Positions 47,091-54,984 of a DNA stretch of 64,000 nucleotides are shown here, one piece after another. Position 1 is the first letter of the stretch, and every line of letters begins with the position of its first letter. The notes under the pieces are model-generated. The model ran no database searches and was not told the DNA's origin. It saw only the letters and a list, made by a program, of their open reading frames with translations. The position numbers were made by a program, and so were the translations under genes. Source of the DNA: Variovorax sp. CF313 (GTDB lineage Bacteria; Pseudomonadota; Gammaproteobacteria; Burkholderiales; Burkholderiaceae_C); contig NZ_AKIW01000073.1 of assembly GCF_000282635.1 (NCBI RefSeq), positions 44,711-108,710 of the forward strand, given 5' to 3'.

Positions 47091-47634
47091 TCTGGTTCTC
47101 GCGCTCTGCGCGGCCATGGTGTTGCTGCTGCCGGTGGTCGTGATTGCGCTGGCCGTGCGCCTCACTTCGCGCGGACCTGCTCTCTATTGGTCCGACCGCG
47201 TGGGCAGCAACAACCGCATCTTCAAGATGCCGAAGTTCCGCAGCATGAGGGTTGGCACGCCGGCGGTGGCTACGCACCTGCTATCCGACCCCGGGGTGTA
47301 CCTGACGCCTATCGGCCCCTTTCTGCGCAAGAGCAGTCTGGATGAGTTGCCGCAGTTGTGGAGCATTCTGGTTGGGGACATGAGTTTTGTCGGGCCGCGC
47401 CCGGCGCTCTTCAATCAGGCAGATCTGATCGGGTTGCGTACCCAGCATGGTGTGCATCTCTTGGTGCCTGGCCTTACCGGTTGGGCTCAGGTCAACGGGC
47501 GTGACGAGTTGCCAATTCCAATCAAGGTTCAGTTTGACGTTGAATACCTTCAGCGTCAGTCTTTCTGGTTCGACGTTCGCATTCTCTGGCGCACCTTCGT
47601 CAAAGTGATGAACCGTGACGGTGTGACGCATTGA
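47074..47634 (+). CDS. Initiating sugar-1-phosphate transferase (PglC-like)
   Basis: 186 residues, the short monotopic phosphoglycosyltransferase form. One membrane segment ([24 protein letters not shown]) and the catalytic region FKMPKFRSM, then the Asp-Glu dyad in [11 protein letters not shown] and [11 protein letters not shown]. Transfers sugar-1-phosphate from a UDP sugar to undecaprenyl phosphate and so fixes the first sugar of the repeat unit, probably QuiNAc/FucNAc type. Overlaps the SDR gene by 17 bases. Confidence 0.9.
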   Translation: MKRLFDLVLALCAAMVLLLPVVVIALAVRLTSRGPALYWSDRVGSNNRIFKMPKFRSMRVGTPAVATHLLSDPGVYLTPIGPFLRKSSLDELPQLWSILVGDMSFVGPRPALFNQADLIGLRTQHGVHLLVPGLTGWAQVNGRDELPIPIKVQFDVEYLQRQSFWFDVRILWRTFVKVMNRDGVTH

Positions 47635-47657
47635 ACGCAAATACACAAGGAATGGCG

Positions 47658-48230
47658 ATGAAACGCTTGCTGATCATCGGCACGGGTGGCCATGGGCGTT
47701 CCGTCGCGGAGGCAGTGTTGCTGCGCCGGGACTACGCGTTAACGGCTTTCCTCGATGATGCTGCCGTGCCCTCGCAGCGGTTGTGGGACTGGCCTGTCTG
47801 GGGAACAACTGCCATATTGGGTACATGCCGAGGCCAAGTCGATGCAGTGGTTGTGGCCATTGGCAACAACGCGTCGCGCGAGGCCTTGCACCAGCGCGTT
47901 CAAGCTGAGGGGCTGGCTTTGGCAACGGTCATCCACCCTGCAGCCACTGTATCGCCCAGAGCCACCGTGGGCCAGGGGAGCGCCGTCATGGCCGGAGCTA
48001 TCGTGGGCACAGGTGCCCAACTGGGTGAAGGTGTCATCGTGAACTGCGGGGCCGTGATCGATCACGACTGCACAGTGGAGCCATTCGCTCATCTGGGTGT
48101 GAATGCGGGAATGGCCGGTGGCAGCCTGCTGGGCCGCCGCGCGTGGATGCCGGTGGGAGCCGCTCTAGCTTATGGGGCAAGGGTGGCGTCAGATCGCACG
48201 TTGCACCCGGGCGAGGTAGTGCATGCCTGA
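47658..48230 (+). CDS. Sugar O/N-acyltransferase (PglD/NeuD-like)
   Basis: 190 residues. Rossmann-like N-domain MKRLLIIGTGGHGRSVAEAV, then left-handed beta-helix hexapeptides (VSPRATVGQGSAVMAGAIVGTGAQLGEG-type) with the catalytic His in GAVIDHDCTVEP. ATG 47658 has AAGGA at the right distance; in-frame starts also exist at 47652 and further upstream. Probably acetylates a sugar of the repeat unit. Confidence 0.88.
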   Translation: MKRLLIIGTGGHGRSVAEAVLLRRDYALTAFLDDAAVPSQRLWDWPVWGTTAILGTCRGQVDAVVVAIGNNASREALHQRVQAEGLALATVIHPAATVSPRATVGQGSAVMAGAIVGTGAQLGEGVIVNCGAVIDHDCTVEPFAHLGVNAGMAGGSLLGRRAWMPVGAALAYGARVASDRTLHPGEVVHA

Positions 48231-48612
48231 TCACGTAGCACGCAAAAAAGAAAAAATGACGAGGCGACAAGTTGGCTTGCTGTTCCGTCTCGCGTTTTGG
48301 AGCAGCGCCATCGCGATTCTTGTGCTTTCGCTCGTGCCGGTCAGTACCTCGCTACCTTCCACCGGATGGGACAAGACCAATCATTTGCTTGCCTACGCCG
48401 TGCTGGGCTTTTTGGGTCATTGTGCTTACCCGGGTCGCACGGTCGTCGTTCTCGCGGCGCTGTTGACTTATGGCGGATTCATCGAAGTGCTGCAGTCCTT
48501 CACGCCTGACCGGTTTGCCGAGTGGGGAGACTTGCTGGCCGACGGGATTGGACTCTTACTTGGCGAGTTGCTGGCTCGCTTGGCATGGCGTCGCCCGCCC
48601 GAGCGTGTTTGA
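48223..48612 (+). CDS. VanZ-like membrane protein
   Basis: 129 residues, three to four membrane helices. GWDKTNHLLAYAVLGFLGHCAYPG and GFIEVLQSFTPDRFAEWGDLLADGIG carry the VanZ-family pattern. GAGG stands 6 bases before the ATG at 48223; a second start at 48256 is possible. Such genes recur in exopolysaccharide loci but have no known activity there. Confidence 0.85.
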   Translation: MPDHVARKKEKMTRRQVGLLFRLAFWSSAIAILVLSLVPVSTSLPSTGWDKTNHLLAYAVLGFLGHCAYPGRTVVVLAALLTYGGFIEVLQSFTPDRFAEWGDLLADGIGLLLGELLARLAWRRPPERV

Positions 48613-48654
48613 TGCCCGACTGTGCTCGCGCCTTGAAGCCGGTTCGTGAGAGTT

Positions 48655-48672
48655 GGCAACTAAAATGTTGCC
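48655..48672. promoter_or_regulatory. Inverted repeat framing a -10-like box upstream of the wzb-like gene
   Basis: GGCAAC (48655-48660) and GTTGCC (48667-48672) flank exactly TAAAAT (48661-48666). It lies 80 bases before the phosphatase start in the only sizeable gap in this part of the locus, so it may be the operator/promoter of the wzb-wzc unit. The -35 region is unconvincing. Confidence 0.4.
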
Positions 48673-48751
48673 GGAAGGGGAGCTTTCTAATTGTGATCAA
48701 TAGTCTTGTGCGACCACCGGATGTCGCTGACCTGCTGGGCCGTCCCGCGTC

Positions 48752-49186
48752 ATGAAGTCCGTTCTGGTCGTATGTATCGGCAACATCTGCCGCAGCCCGA
48801 TGGGAGAGGCCTTGATCGCCGCTGCCTTGCCGCAGCTCGAGGTGGCTTCGGCGGGCGTTGGTGCGCTGGTGGGGCAGCCGGCTGATCCCATTGCGCGTCA
48901 ACTCATGGCCGAGCGCGGGCTCGACATCGAGTCTCACCGTGCGCGGCAACTGACCAATCTGATGTGCCAGCAGGCCGATCTCATCCTTGTCATGGATGAA
49001 GAGCAGCGGCTGCAAATCAACCAACGTTACCCGCTCACGCGCGGCAAATTGTTCCGTCTGGGTGAGGTTGCGCGCGTCGACATCCCCGACCCCTACCGCT
49101 TGGGCCGACCGGCCTTCGAGCAAGCCCTGCAACTCATCGATGCCGGCGCCAGTGCGTGGGTCGAACGCATTAGAAAATTCTTATGA
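48752..49186 (+). CDS. Low-molecular-weight protein-tyrosine phosphatase (Wzb-like)
   Basis: 144 residues. Active-site loop CIGNICRS (C8 and R14) and general-acid loop IPDPYR. Dephosphorylates the tyrosine autokinase encoded directly after it (four-base overlap), which controls polymer length and export. Confidence 0.93.
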   Translation: MKSVLVVCIGNICRSPMGEALIAAALPQLEVASAGVGALVGQPADPIARQLMAERGLDIESHRARQLTNLMCQQADLILVMDEEQRLQINQRYPLTRGKLFRLGEVARVDIPDPYRLGRPAFEQALQLIDAGASAWVERIRKFL

Positions 49187-51441
49187 CTTCCCTTGCTTCT
49201 CCGTCTGCCTCGTCGGCTGCCGTTGTCGGGCCTCTGCGCGACGACGAAGACGATGTAATTCACCTGTCCGAATACCTGGACATCCTGATCGACCGCAAAT
49301 GGTTGGTGGCGGGCATCACGTTCGCCGCCGTCGCGCTGGGTGTCGCCTACGCGGTGCTGTCGACGCCTGTCTATCAGTCCAACCTGCTGGTCCAGGTCGA
49401 AGACTCCGCACCCGACGCGAAGAGTTTTCTTGGCGATACAGGAAGCCTGTTTGACGTGAAGACGCCAGCCACTGGCGAAATCCAGATCATTCGGTCGCGA
49501 ATGATCATGGGCGGGGCGGTCGAGGCAACGCGCTTATACATCGATGCGCAGCCACGCTATACGCCGCTGATCGGCGAGTGGCTCGCCCGCCGTGCCAAGG
49601 AGCTGTCGGAGCCCGGTTTTCTGGGGATGAGCGGTTACGTCTCGGGCACGGAGGCGATCGACATCGCCAAGTTTGATGTTCCCCCTGAGTTTGAAGACCA
49701 GAAGCCTTTCACCATCACGGCACAGGCCAATGGCCAGTACACGCTTGCCCACCCTGACCTAGCCGAGCCACTGACCGGCACGGTAGGCAAGTTGCTGAGC
49801 CAGCAGGTGCACGGCGGCACGATTGTGCTCATCGTCTCGCAGCTCGACGGCAAGCCCGGTGCACAGTTCATCGTCTCTCGCGCTTCTGTGCTTGCCACTA
49901 CCGAGGACCTGCAAAAGCGAATTCAGCTCAGCGAGCAGGGCAAGCAGTCGAACGTAATCAGCGCAACACTGGAAGACAGCGATCGCGATCGCTTGCGGCG
50001 CATCCTCGATGCAATCGGCGCGCAGTACGTGCATCAAAACGTCGAACGCAAGGCCGCTGAGGCAGAGAAGACGCTCGAATTTCTCGACCGGCAGTTGCCC
50101 GAGTTCAAGAAGCAGCTCGAAGGCTCTGAAGATGCGTACGCAAACTTCCGGAACAAGAACGGAACCGTTGCCTTCGATGAGGAAGCCAAGGCAATCTTGA
50201 GCCAGGCGGTTCAGTTGGAGACCAAGAAGCTCGAGTCAGAGCAACTGCGACGCGAACTGCTCGCGCGCTTTACTGAAACGAATCCCAAGGTGCGCGTGGT
50301 CGATGGGCAAATCGCTGCCTTCCGCCATGAACTCGATGGCATCGACCGTCGCGTGAGCGCCATGCCTGTTCAGCAGCGAGACGCGCTGCGGCTGGAGCGA
50401 GACGTGCGCGTCAACGGCGAACTCTACAAATCGCTGCTCAACAGCTCGCTGCAGTTGCGCCTCGTCAAGGAAGGCAAGGTCGGCAACGTGCGCTTGCTCG
50501 ACAAGGCCACCGAGCCCAAGAGGCCTGTGAAGCCACAGAAACCGCTGGTTGTGGCGCTGTCGCTGGTGCTGGGTTTGTTGGCTGGCATCTCGCTGGCCAT
50601 CCTGCGCAGCAAAATGGCCAACGGCATTCGGAATCCTCAAGAGATCGAAGATCGTCTTGGATTGAACGTCTATTCCGTTGTCCCCCTTGCCGTCGAACAG
50701 GAGAAGATTCTTCAGCGCATTGCCGGCGGTGCCGGCGGCGTGCAGGTCCTGGCCGTCACCGAGCCGGGAAGTGTCGCCATAGAGAGCTTGCGCAACCTGC
50801 GCATCTCCCTGCAGCTGACCATGATGGAATCCGGGAACAACCGGGTGCTCATCACTGGTGCGACGCCGGGCGTGGGCAAGAGCTTTGTTTCGGGCAACTT
50901 CGCAGTGATCATGGCGCAGGCCGGCAAACGCGTGCTGCTGATCGATGCCGACTTGCGCAAGGGGCACATCCAGAAAGCCTTCGGCCTTCCGCGGCAGGGC
51001 GGCCTGGCCGAGGTGCTGGTGGGAGACATGAGCACCGAGCAGGCGATCCATGCCCAGGTCGTACCTAACCTCGACGTTCTTACGACCGGTAACTACCCGG
51101 TTAACCCGGCGAACATGATGTTGTCGTCAAGGCTGGGCGACTTGCTGAATGCCATGTCTGCCCAGTACGACCTGGTGGTAATCGACAGTCCGCCGGTGCT
51201 GGTTGCGGCTGATGCCGCGGCAGTGGCTGCACATACCGGGGCCATCCTGCTGGTTGCTCGCGACGGCCTGACGCAACTTGGTGAGCTCAATGAGAGCGTC
51301 AAGCGCCTGGCGCACGCGGGGCAGCGAGTTAACGGCGTGGTCTTCAACGGCATGGACCTCTCGCGTAGGCACTACGGAAGCTACGGCTACAAGTACGGCG
51401 GCTACCGCTATACCGAGTACAAGTACAAGGAAGCGGCCTGA
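49183..51441 (+). CDS. Polysaccharide co-polymerase / tyrosine autokinase (Wzc-like)
   Basis: 752 residues. Wzz-type N-terminal membrane domain (EYLDILIDRKWLVAGITFAAVALGVAYAV) with a long periplasmic coiled-coil region, a second membrane helix near 450-475, and a cytoplasmic BY-kinase domain: Walker A ITGATPGVGKS (residues 557-567), Walker A' LLIDADLRKG, Walker B LVVIDSPPVL. The last 25 residues hold eight tyrosines (pattern HYGSYGYKYGGYRY...), the autophosphorylation cluster. Partner of the Wza-like and Wzb-like proteins. Confidence 0.94.
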   Translation: MTSLASPSASSAAVVGPLRDDEDDVIHLSEYLDILIDRKWLVAGITFAAVALGVAYAVLSTPVYQSNLLVQVEDSAPDAKSFLGDTGSLFDVKTPATGEIQIIRSRMIMGGAVEATRLYIDAQPRYTPLIGEWLARRAKELSEPGFLGMSGYVSGTEAIDIAKFDVPPEFEDQKPFTITAQANGQYTLAHPDLAEPLTGTVGKLLSQQVHGGTIVLIVSQLDGKPGAQFIVSRASVLATTEDLQKRIQLSEQGKQSNVISATLEDSDRDRLRRILDAIGAQYVHQNVERKAAEAEKTLEFLDRQLPEFKKQLEGSEDAYANFRNKNGTVAFDEEAKAILSQAVQLETKKLESEQLRRELLARFTETNPKVRVVDGQIAAFRHELDGIDRRVSAMPVQQRDALRLERDVRVNGELYKSLLNSSLQLRLVKEGKVGNVRLLDKATEPKRPVKPQKPLVVALSLVLGLLAGISLAILRSKMANGIRNPQEIEDRLGLNVYSVVPLAVEQEKILQRIAGGAGGVQVLAVTEPGSVAIESLRNLRISLQLTMMESGNNRVLITGATPGVGKSFVSGNFAVIMAQAGKRVLLIDADLRKGHIQKAFGLPRQGGLAEVLVGDMSTEQAIHAQVVPNLDVLTTGNYPVNPANMMLSSRLGDLLNAMSAQYDLVVIDSPPVLVAADAAAVAAHTGAILLVARDGLTQLGELNESVKRLAHAGQRVNGVVFNGMDLSRRHYGSYGYKYGGYRYTEYKYKEAA

Positions 51442-51638
51442 GTTTGCCGCTTGTACGAAGCATGGCTTCGGTGCAAAGAAAGGGAAATCTTCTTCAGTAC
51501 CGAGTCACTTGTCTCGACACAGACAATACACAAACTCACATCTGACCGTGGCGGAATACCCAGAACAGGGGGTGTGCCCTGGTATTTCTTCACGGAAAAT
51601 GAAGAAATGAAACAGCGCTTCCGGCCAGTGGAACTCAC

Positions 51639-53627
51639 GTGATCAATCGTTTGGCTGCCCCGCTGCTTGCGCTGCCACGTCCTGCCAAACGCTTGTTGGC
51701 ATTGGCCGTGGATGCGGCTTTGTGCTTGCTTTGCGTTTGGCTGGCGTTCAGTTTTAGGTATGAGCAATGGGTAACCCTGCGCGGGGTGCAATGGTCCGCG
51801 CCGGTGATGGCTGTGGTCCTGGCGTTGCCGCTCTTCGTGGTCTTCGGCTTGTACCGGGCCATCTTTCGCTATGCCGGCAGCGCTGCTTTGATGGCAATCG
51901 TACGGGCCTGCACCGTGTTCGGCCTCGGCTACGCACTGATGTTCTCCATAGTCGGCGTGAAGGGCGTGCCCCGCACGGTGGGCATTCTGGCGCCGCTGTT
52001 GCTCTTCCTCGCGATCGCGGGTTGCCGCATGTTTGCGCGTTACTGGCTCGGTGGCCTGTACATGAGCGCACTTCATCGCAAGGCTCTGCCGCAAGTGGTG
52101 ATCTACGGTGCTGGCGGCGCCGGTCTGCAGCTGGCCGCGGCATTGGCGCAAAGCCGTGAAATGATGCTTTGCGCTTTTGTGGACGATGCGGCCCACCTTC
52201 AGGGCAACACGCTCAACGGCGTGCGAATTCACTCGGTTGAATGGTTGGAGCAGAACGCCGCCAAGCAGGGCATTACCGATGTGTTGCTGGCCATGCCGTC
52301 GGCCAGCCATTTGCGTCGCGTTGAAATTTTGAATCGGCTCTTGCCGCTGCATCTGCATGTACGCACATTGCCGGCCATGGCCGATCTGGCCAACGGCAGG
52401 GTGCAAGTCAATGACCTGCTCGAGGTGGATATCGAAGACTTGTTGGGCCGCGATCCGGTGGCGCCGGTTGCCGACTTGCTGCACAAGCACATTCGCAGCC
52501 AAGTGGTTCTGGTTACCGGGGCTGGTGGCTCCATCGGCAGCGAACTTTGCCGGCAGATCGTCCAACTTTCGCCATCGGTCCTGCTGCTCGTGGACTTGAG
52601 CGAATACGCGCTCTATGCCGTTCACCAGGAGCTCGAGGAGCTTGCGCCTGAAGTGCGCGTCATCCCGCTCCTGGCCTCGGTGTGCGATGCCCGCCGGCTG
52701 CGCGAGATCATGCATGCGTGGCGCCCTGACACGGTCTATCACGCGGCCGCTTACAAGCACGTGCCCCTCGTCGAACACAACCCGATCGAAGGCGTGCGCA
52801 ACAACGCGATCGGCACGCTCACCGCGGCGCAAGTGGCAATGGAGTGCAAGGTCCGGCGCTTCGTGCTGGTCAGCACGGACAAGGCTGTTCGGCCGACCAA
52901 CATCATGGGGGCCAGCAAGCGGTTGGCTGAAATGGCGTTGCAAGGGTTGGCGCAGCAGAGTACCGAAACCTGTTTCTCGATGGTCCGTTTCGGCAACGTG
53001 CTCGGTTCCAGTGGTTCGGTGGTGCCGTTGTTCAGGCGCCAGATTGAAGCGGGTGGGCCAATCACGCTCACGCATGCCGACATCACGCGTTATTTCATGA
53101 CGATTCCCGAGGCCGCCCAGCTGGTGATCCAGGCAGGCGCAATGGCTTGGGGTGGCGACGTGTTCGTGCTCGACATGGGTAACCCGGTGCGCATCATCGA
53201 TCTGGCGCGTCGGCTGGTGGAGCTCTCGGGGCGCACCGTGCGCGACGAGGCAACACCCGAAGGCGACATAGAACTGCACATCACCGGCTTGCGCCCCGGC
53301 GAGAAGCTGTACGAAGAGCTGTTGATCGGCAACAACGCCATGCCCACGGTGCATCCGCGCGTGATGAAGGCGCACGAAAATTGCCCACCGTGGGAAGAGC
53401 TTTGGCGCCAATTCGATGTGCTGAAGGCAACGCTTGAAAGCAGCGACGTTCCAGCCTTGAAGGCTGCGCTAGAGCAGATGCTGGCTGGCTATCAGCCGCA
53501 CGTAGAAGTAGTCGACTGGGTACACATGGAGCAGCATCGTGTGCGAGACGCGATTTCGCCACTGGTGGCGAAGGAGCGTGTCGTAAGCGGCGGAAACTCA
53601 GCGTCACCGATCGTGGTAGCGGCTTGA
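51639..53627 (+). CDS. Membrane-bound UDP-HexNAc 4,6-dehydratase (WbpM/PglF/CapD family)
   Basis: 662 residues from GTG. Four N-terminal membrane helices, a CoA-binding-like domain (VVIYGAGGAGLQLAAAL) and the SDR domain with VLVTGAGGSIGSELCRQI. In place of S-Y-K it has the S-M-K type site of this family: S412-T-D-K415, M423 and K427. Makes UDP-4-keto-6-deoxy-HexNAc, the precursor of the QuiNAc or FucNAc the initiating transferase would use. A 197-base gap precedes it, without a clear promoter. Confidence 0.92.
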   Translation: MINRLAAPLLALPRPAKRLLALAVDAALCLLCVWLAFSFRYEQWVTLRGVQWSAPVMAVVLALPLFVVFGLYRAIFRYAGSAALMAIVRACTVFGLGYALMFSIVGVKGVPRTVGILAPLLLFLAIAGCRMFARYWLGGLYMSALHRKALPQVVIYGAGGAGLQLAAALAQSREMMLCAFVDDAAHLQGNTLNGVRIHSVEWLEQNAAKQGITDVLLAMPSASHLRRVEILNRLLPLHLHVRTLPAMADLANGRVQVNDLLEVDIEDLLGRDPVAPVADLLHKHIRSQVVLVTGAGGSIGSELCRQIVQLSPSVLLLVDLSEYALYAVHQELEELAPEVRVIPLLASVCDARRLREIMHAWRPDTVYHAAAYKHVPLVEHNPIEGVRNNAIGTLTAAQVAMECKVRRFVLVSTDKAVRPTNIMGASKRLAEMALQGLAQQSTETCFSMVRFGNVLGSSGSVVPLFRRQIEAGGPITLTHADITRYFMTIPEAAQLVIQAGAMAWGGDVFVLDMGNPVRIIDLARRLVELSGRTVRDEATPEGDIELHITGLRPGEKLYEELLIGNNAMPTVHPRVMKAHENCPPWEELWRQFDVLKATLESSDVPALKAALEQMLAGYQPHVEVVDWVHMEQHRVRDAISPLVAKERVVSGGNSASPIVVAA

Positions 53628-53656
53628 ATTGTATTTTCTGGAAGAGGCGCATCGCC

Positions 53657-54892
53657 ATGCAACGTCGTGAGTTCCTCAAGACGCTCGCTGTCGTCCCGCT
53701 GGGTGCCGACATCGTCGAAAGTGTGACTCCGGAGAAGTTTGGTGCGGTGGGCGATGGCATTACCGACGACACGGCCGCTTTACAGAAGGCCGTCAACGAG
53801 GCAGTGGGCAAGCGTTTGGTGCTTTCTCGGATCTATCGATTGACATCTGCTGGCCTCACGATTCCCTCAAATTCGCACCTCTTTTTCACGAATAATTCCC
53901 GCCTTGAATTGCTCGCTCATTCGGCGAAGGCGTACCAAATCTTGCGTGTGCACGATGTGGGAGACGTGCTTATTGAAAATGCAAGCGTTAATGGCCGACG
54001 TGACCTTAATAGCGCCGTTGGTGGCGAATGGGGGATGGGTATCTCGGTTTGCGGGACTACCGGACAAGTAAGGATCATTAACCCTGTCACAGCCAACTGC
54101 TGGGGCGACGGTATTTACGTCGGAAGCACGAAAACACAAGGTTATTGTGAGGACGTCTACATAAGTAAACACCAAGCTGAGAACAACCGCCGACAAGGCA
54201 TGTCTGTTATCTCGGTCAAGCGATTGGTGGTAGACGATCCCATTTGGGTGAATACAAATGGCACCGCGCCGCGGGCTGGTCTCGATATTGAGCCAAACAA
54301 AAATACCGATCGCCTCGATTTTATTCGTATAAATAACCCCAAGACTATTAATTGCGCAGGTGCGGGAATTGGAATTGTTCTCGGCGCTTTGACGGGTGCA
54401 GCGGATAGCGTCGTTGATATTCGAATTTCAGGGCATGAAGACAGTGGATCTGCCGTAGCCGTAGAATTCGTCAACTACGATCCGACCGCGGGCAATATTT
54501 CTGGGGTAATCGAATTTCTCTCTCCCACTTCCAAGCGTGCTAAATCTAACGGCATAGCGTTTCGAGAGTGGGGTTTGGGGCGCTTGCGCGTCAAAGTTTT
54601 AAATCCTACCGTTGTCGACAACAATACGTCAGCATCCAAATCGGCGGCTGCCAGTGCGCCAATTTTGATTTCTAGGGCGTTGGGGTCGCGAAATACCTAT
54701 TTAATGGGTGGCATTTTGATTGAGAATCCGGTGGTTCAAACGCCAAATACCGCCATCGTCAATTCGATCGTCATCAATGATTTCACCGCCCGTGCCACGG
54801 CTATCCAGGACGTGACTATTCGGAAGATGGGGCGGATGCCGCCCGGTGCGCCGATGTTTATGCCAAATGCGGTTGTGCATCTCGAGCAATAA
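53657..54892 (+). CDS. Tat-exported parallel beta-helix protein, pectate-lyase-like superfamily
   Basis: 411 residues. The N-terminus RREFLKTLAVVPLG is a twin-arginine signal. The next segment EKFGAVGDGITDDTAALQKAVN is the classical start of the Pectate_lyase_3 beta-helix superfamily, found in GH28-like hydrolases, polysaccharide lyases, epimerases and phage tailspikes. Many Asn-rich repeats follow. Located at the end of the polysaccharide locus, it may trim or cleave the exported polymer; activity cannot be read from the sequence. The body is lower in GC than the flanking genes. A TTG at 53624 is a less likely start. Confidence 0.82.
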   Translation: MQRREFLKTLAVVPLGADIVESVTPEKFGAVGDGITDDTAALQKAVNEAVGKRLVLSRIYRLTSAGLTIPSNSHLFFTNNSRLELLAHSAKAYQILRVHDVGDVLIENASVNGRRDLNSAVGGEWGMGISVCGTTGQVRIINPVTANCWGDGIYVGSTKTQGYCEDVYISKHQAENNRRQGMSVISVKRLVVDDPIWVNTNGTAPRAGLDIEPNKNTDRLDFIRINNPKTINCAGAGIGIVLGALTGAADSVVDIRISGHEDSGSAVAVEFVNYDPTAGNISGVIEFLSPTSKRAKSNGIAFREWGLGRLRVKVLNPTVVDNNTSASKSAAASAPILISRALGSRNTYLMGGILIENPVVQTPNTAIVNSIVINDFTARATAIQDVTIRKMGRMPPGAPMFMPNAVVHLEQ

Positions 54893-54954
54893 CGACGGCC
54901 GTACTTCAGCTGCGTTTGCGATGCGCCGAGTAGAGGCCGAAATCAGCAAGAGCA

Positions 54955-54971
54955 GCATCCGCAAAGGATGC
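54955..54971. terminator. Hairpin between the convergent beta-helix and yjbGH genes
   Basis: GCATCC (54955-54960), loop GCAAA, GGATGC (54966-54971). It lies in the 92-base gap between two convergent stops. No T-run, so a weak two-way terminator at best. Confidence 0.35.
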
Positions 54972-54984
54972 CGCCCAAAATTTG

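Noticed and set aside
51442..51638. Small gene or terminator between the kinase and dehydratase genes
   Set aside because: Short inverted repeats (for example TTTCTTC/GAAGAAA near 51590-51618) are present but without a T-run, and the 63-codon frame has no features.
46086..53627. Bacillosamine (Pgl-type protein glycosylation) pathway from PglC/PglD/PglF-like genes
   Set aside because: No PglE aminotransferase and no oligosaccharyltransferase is present, while a WbpV-like reductase, Wzx, Wzy, Wza and Wzc genes are; a QuiNAc/FucNAc-initiated polymer fits better.
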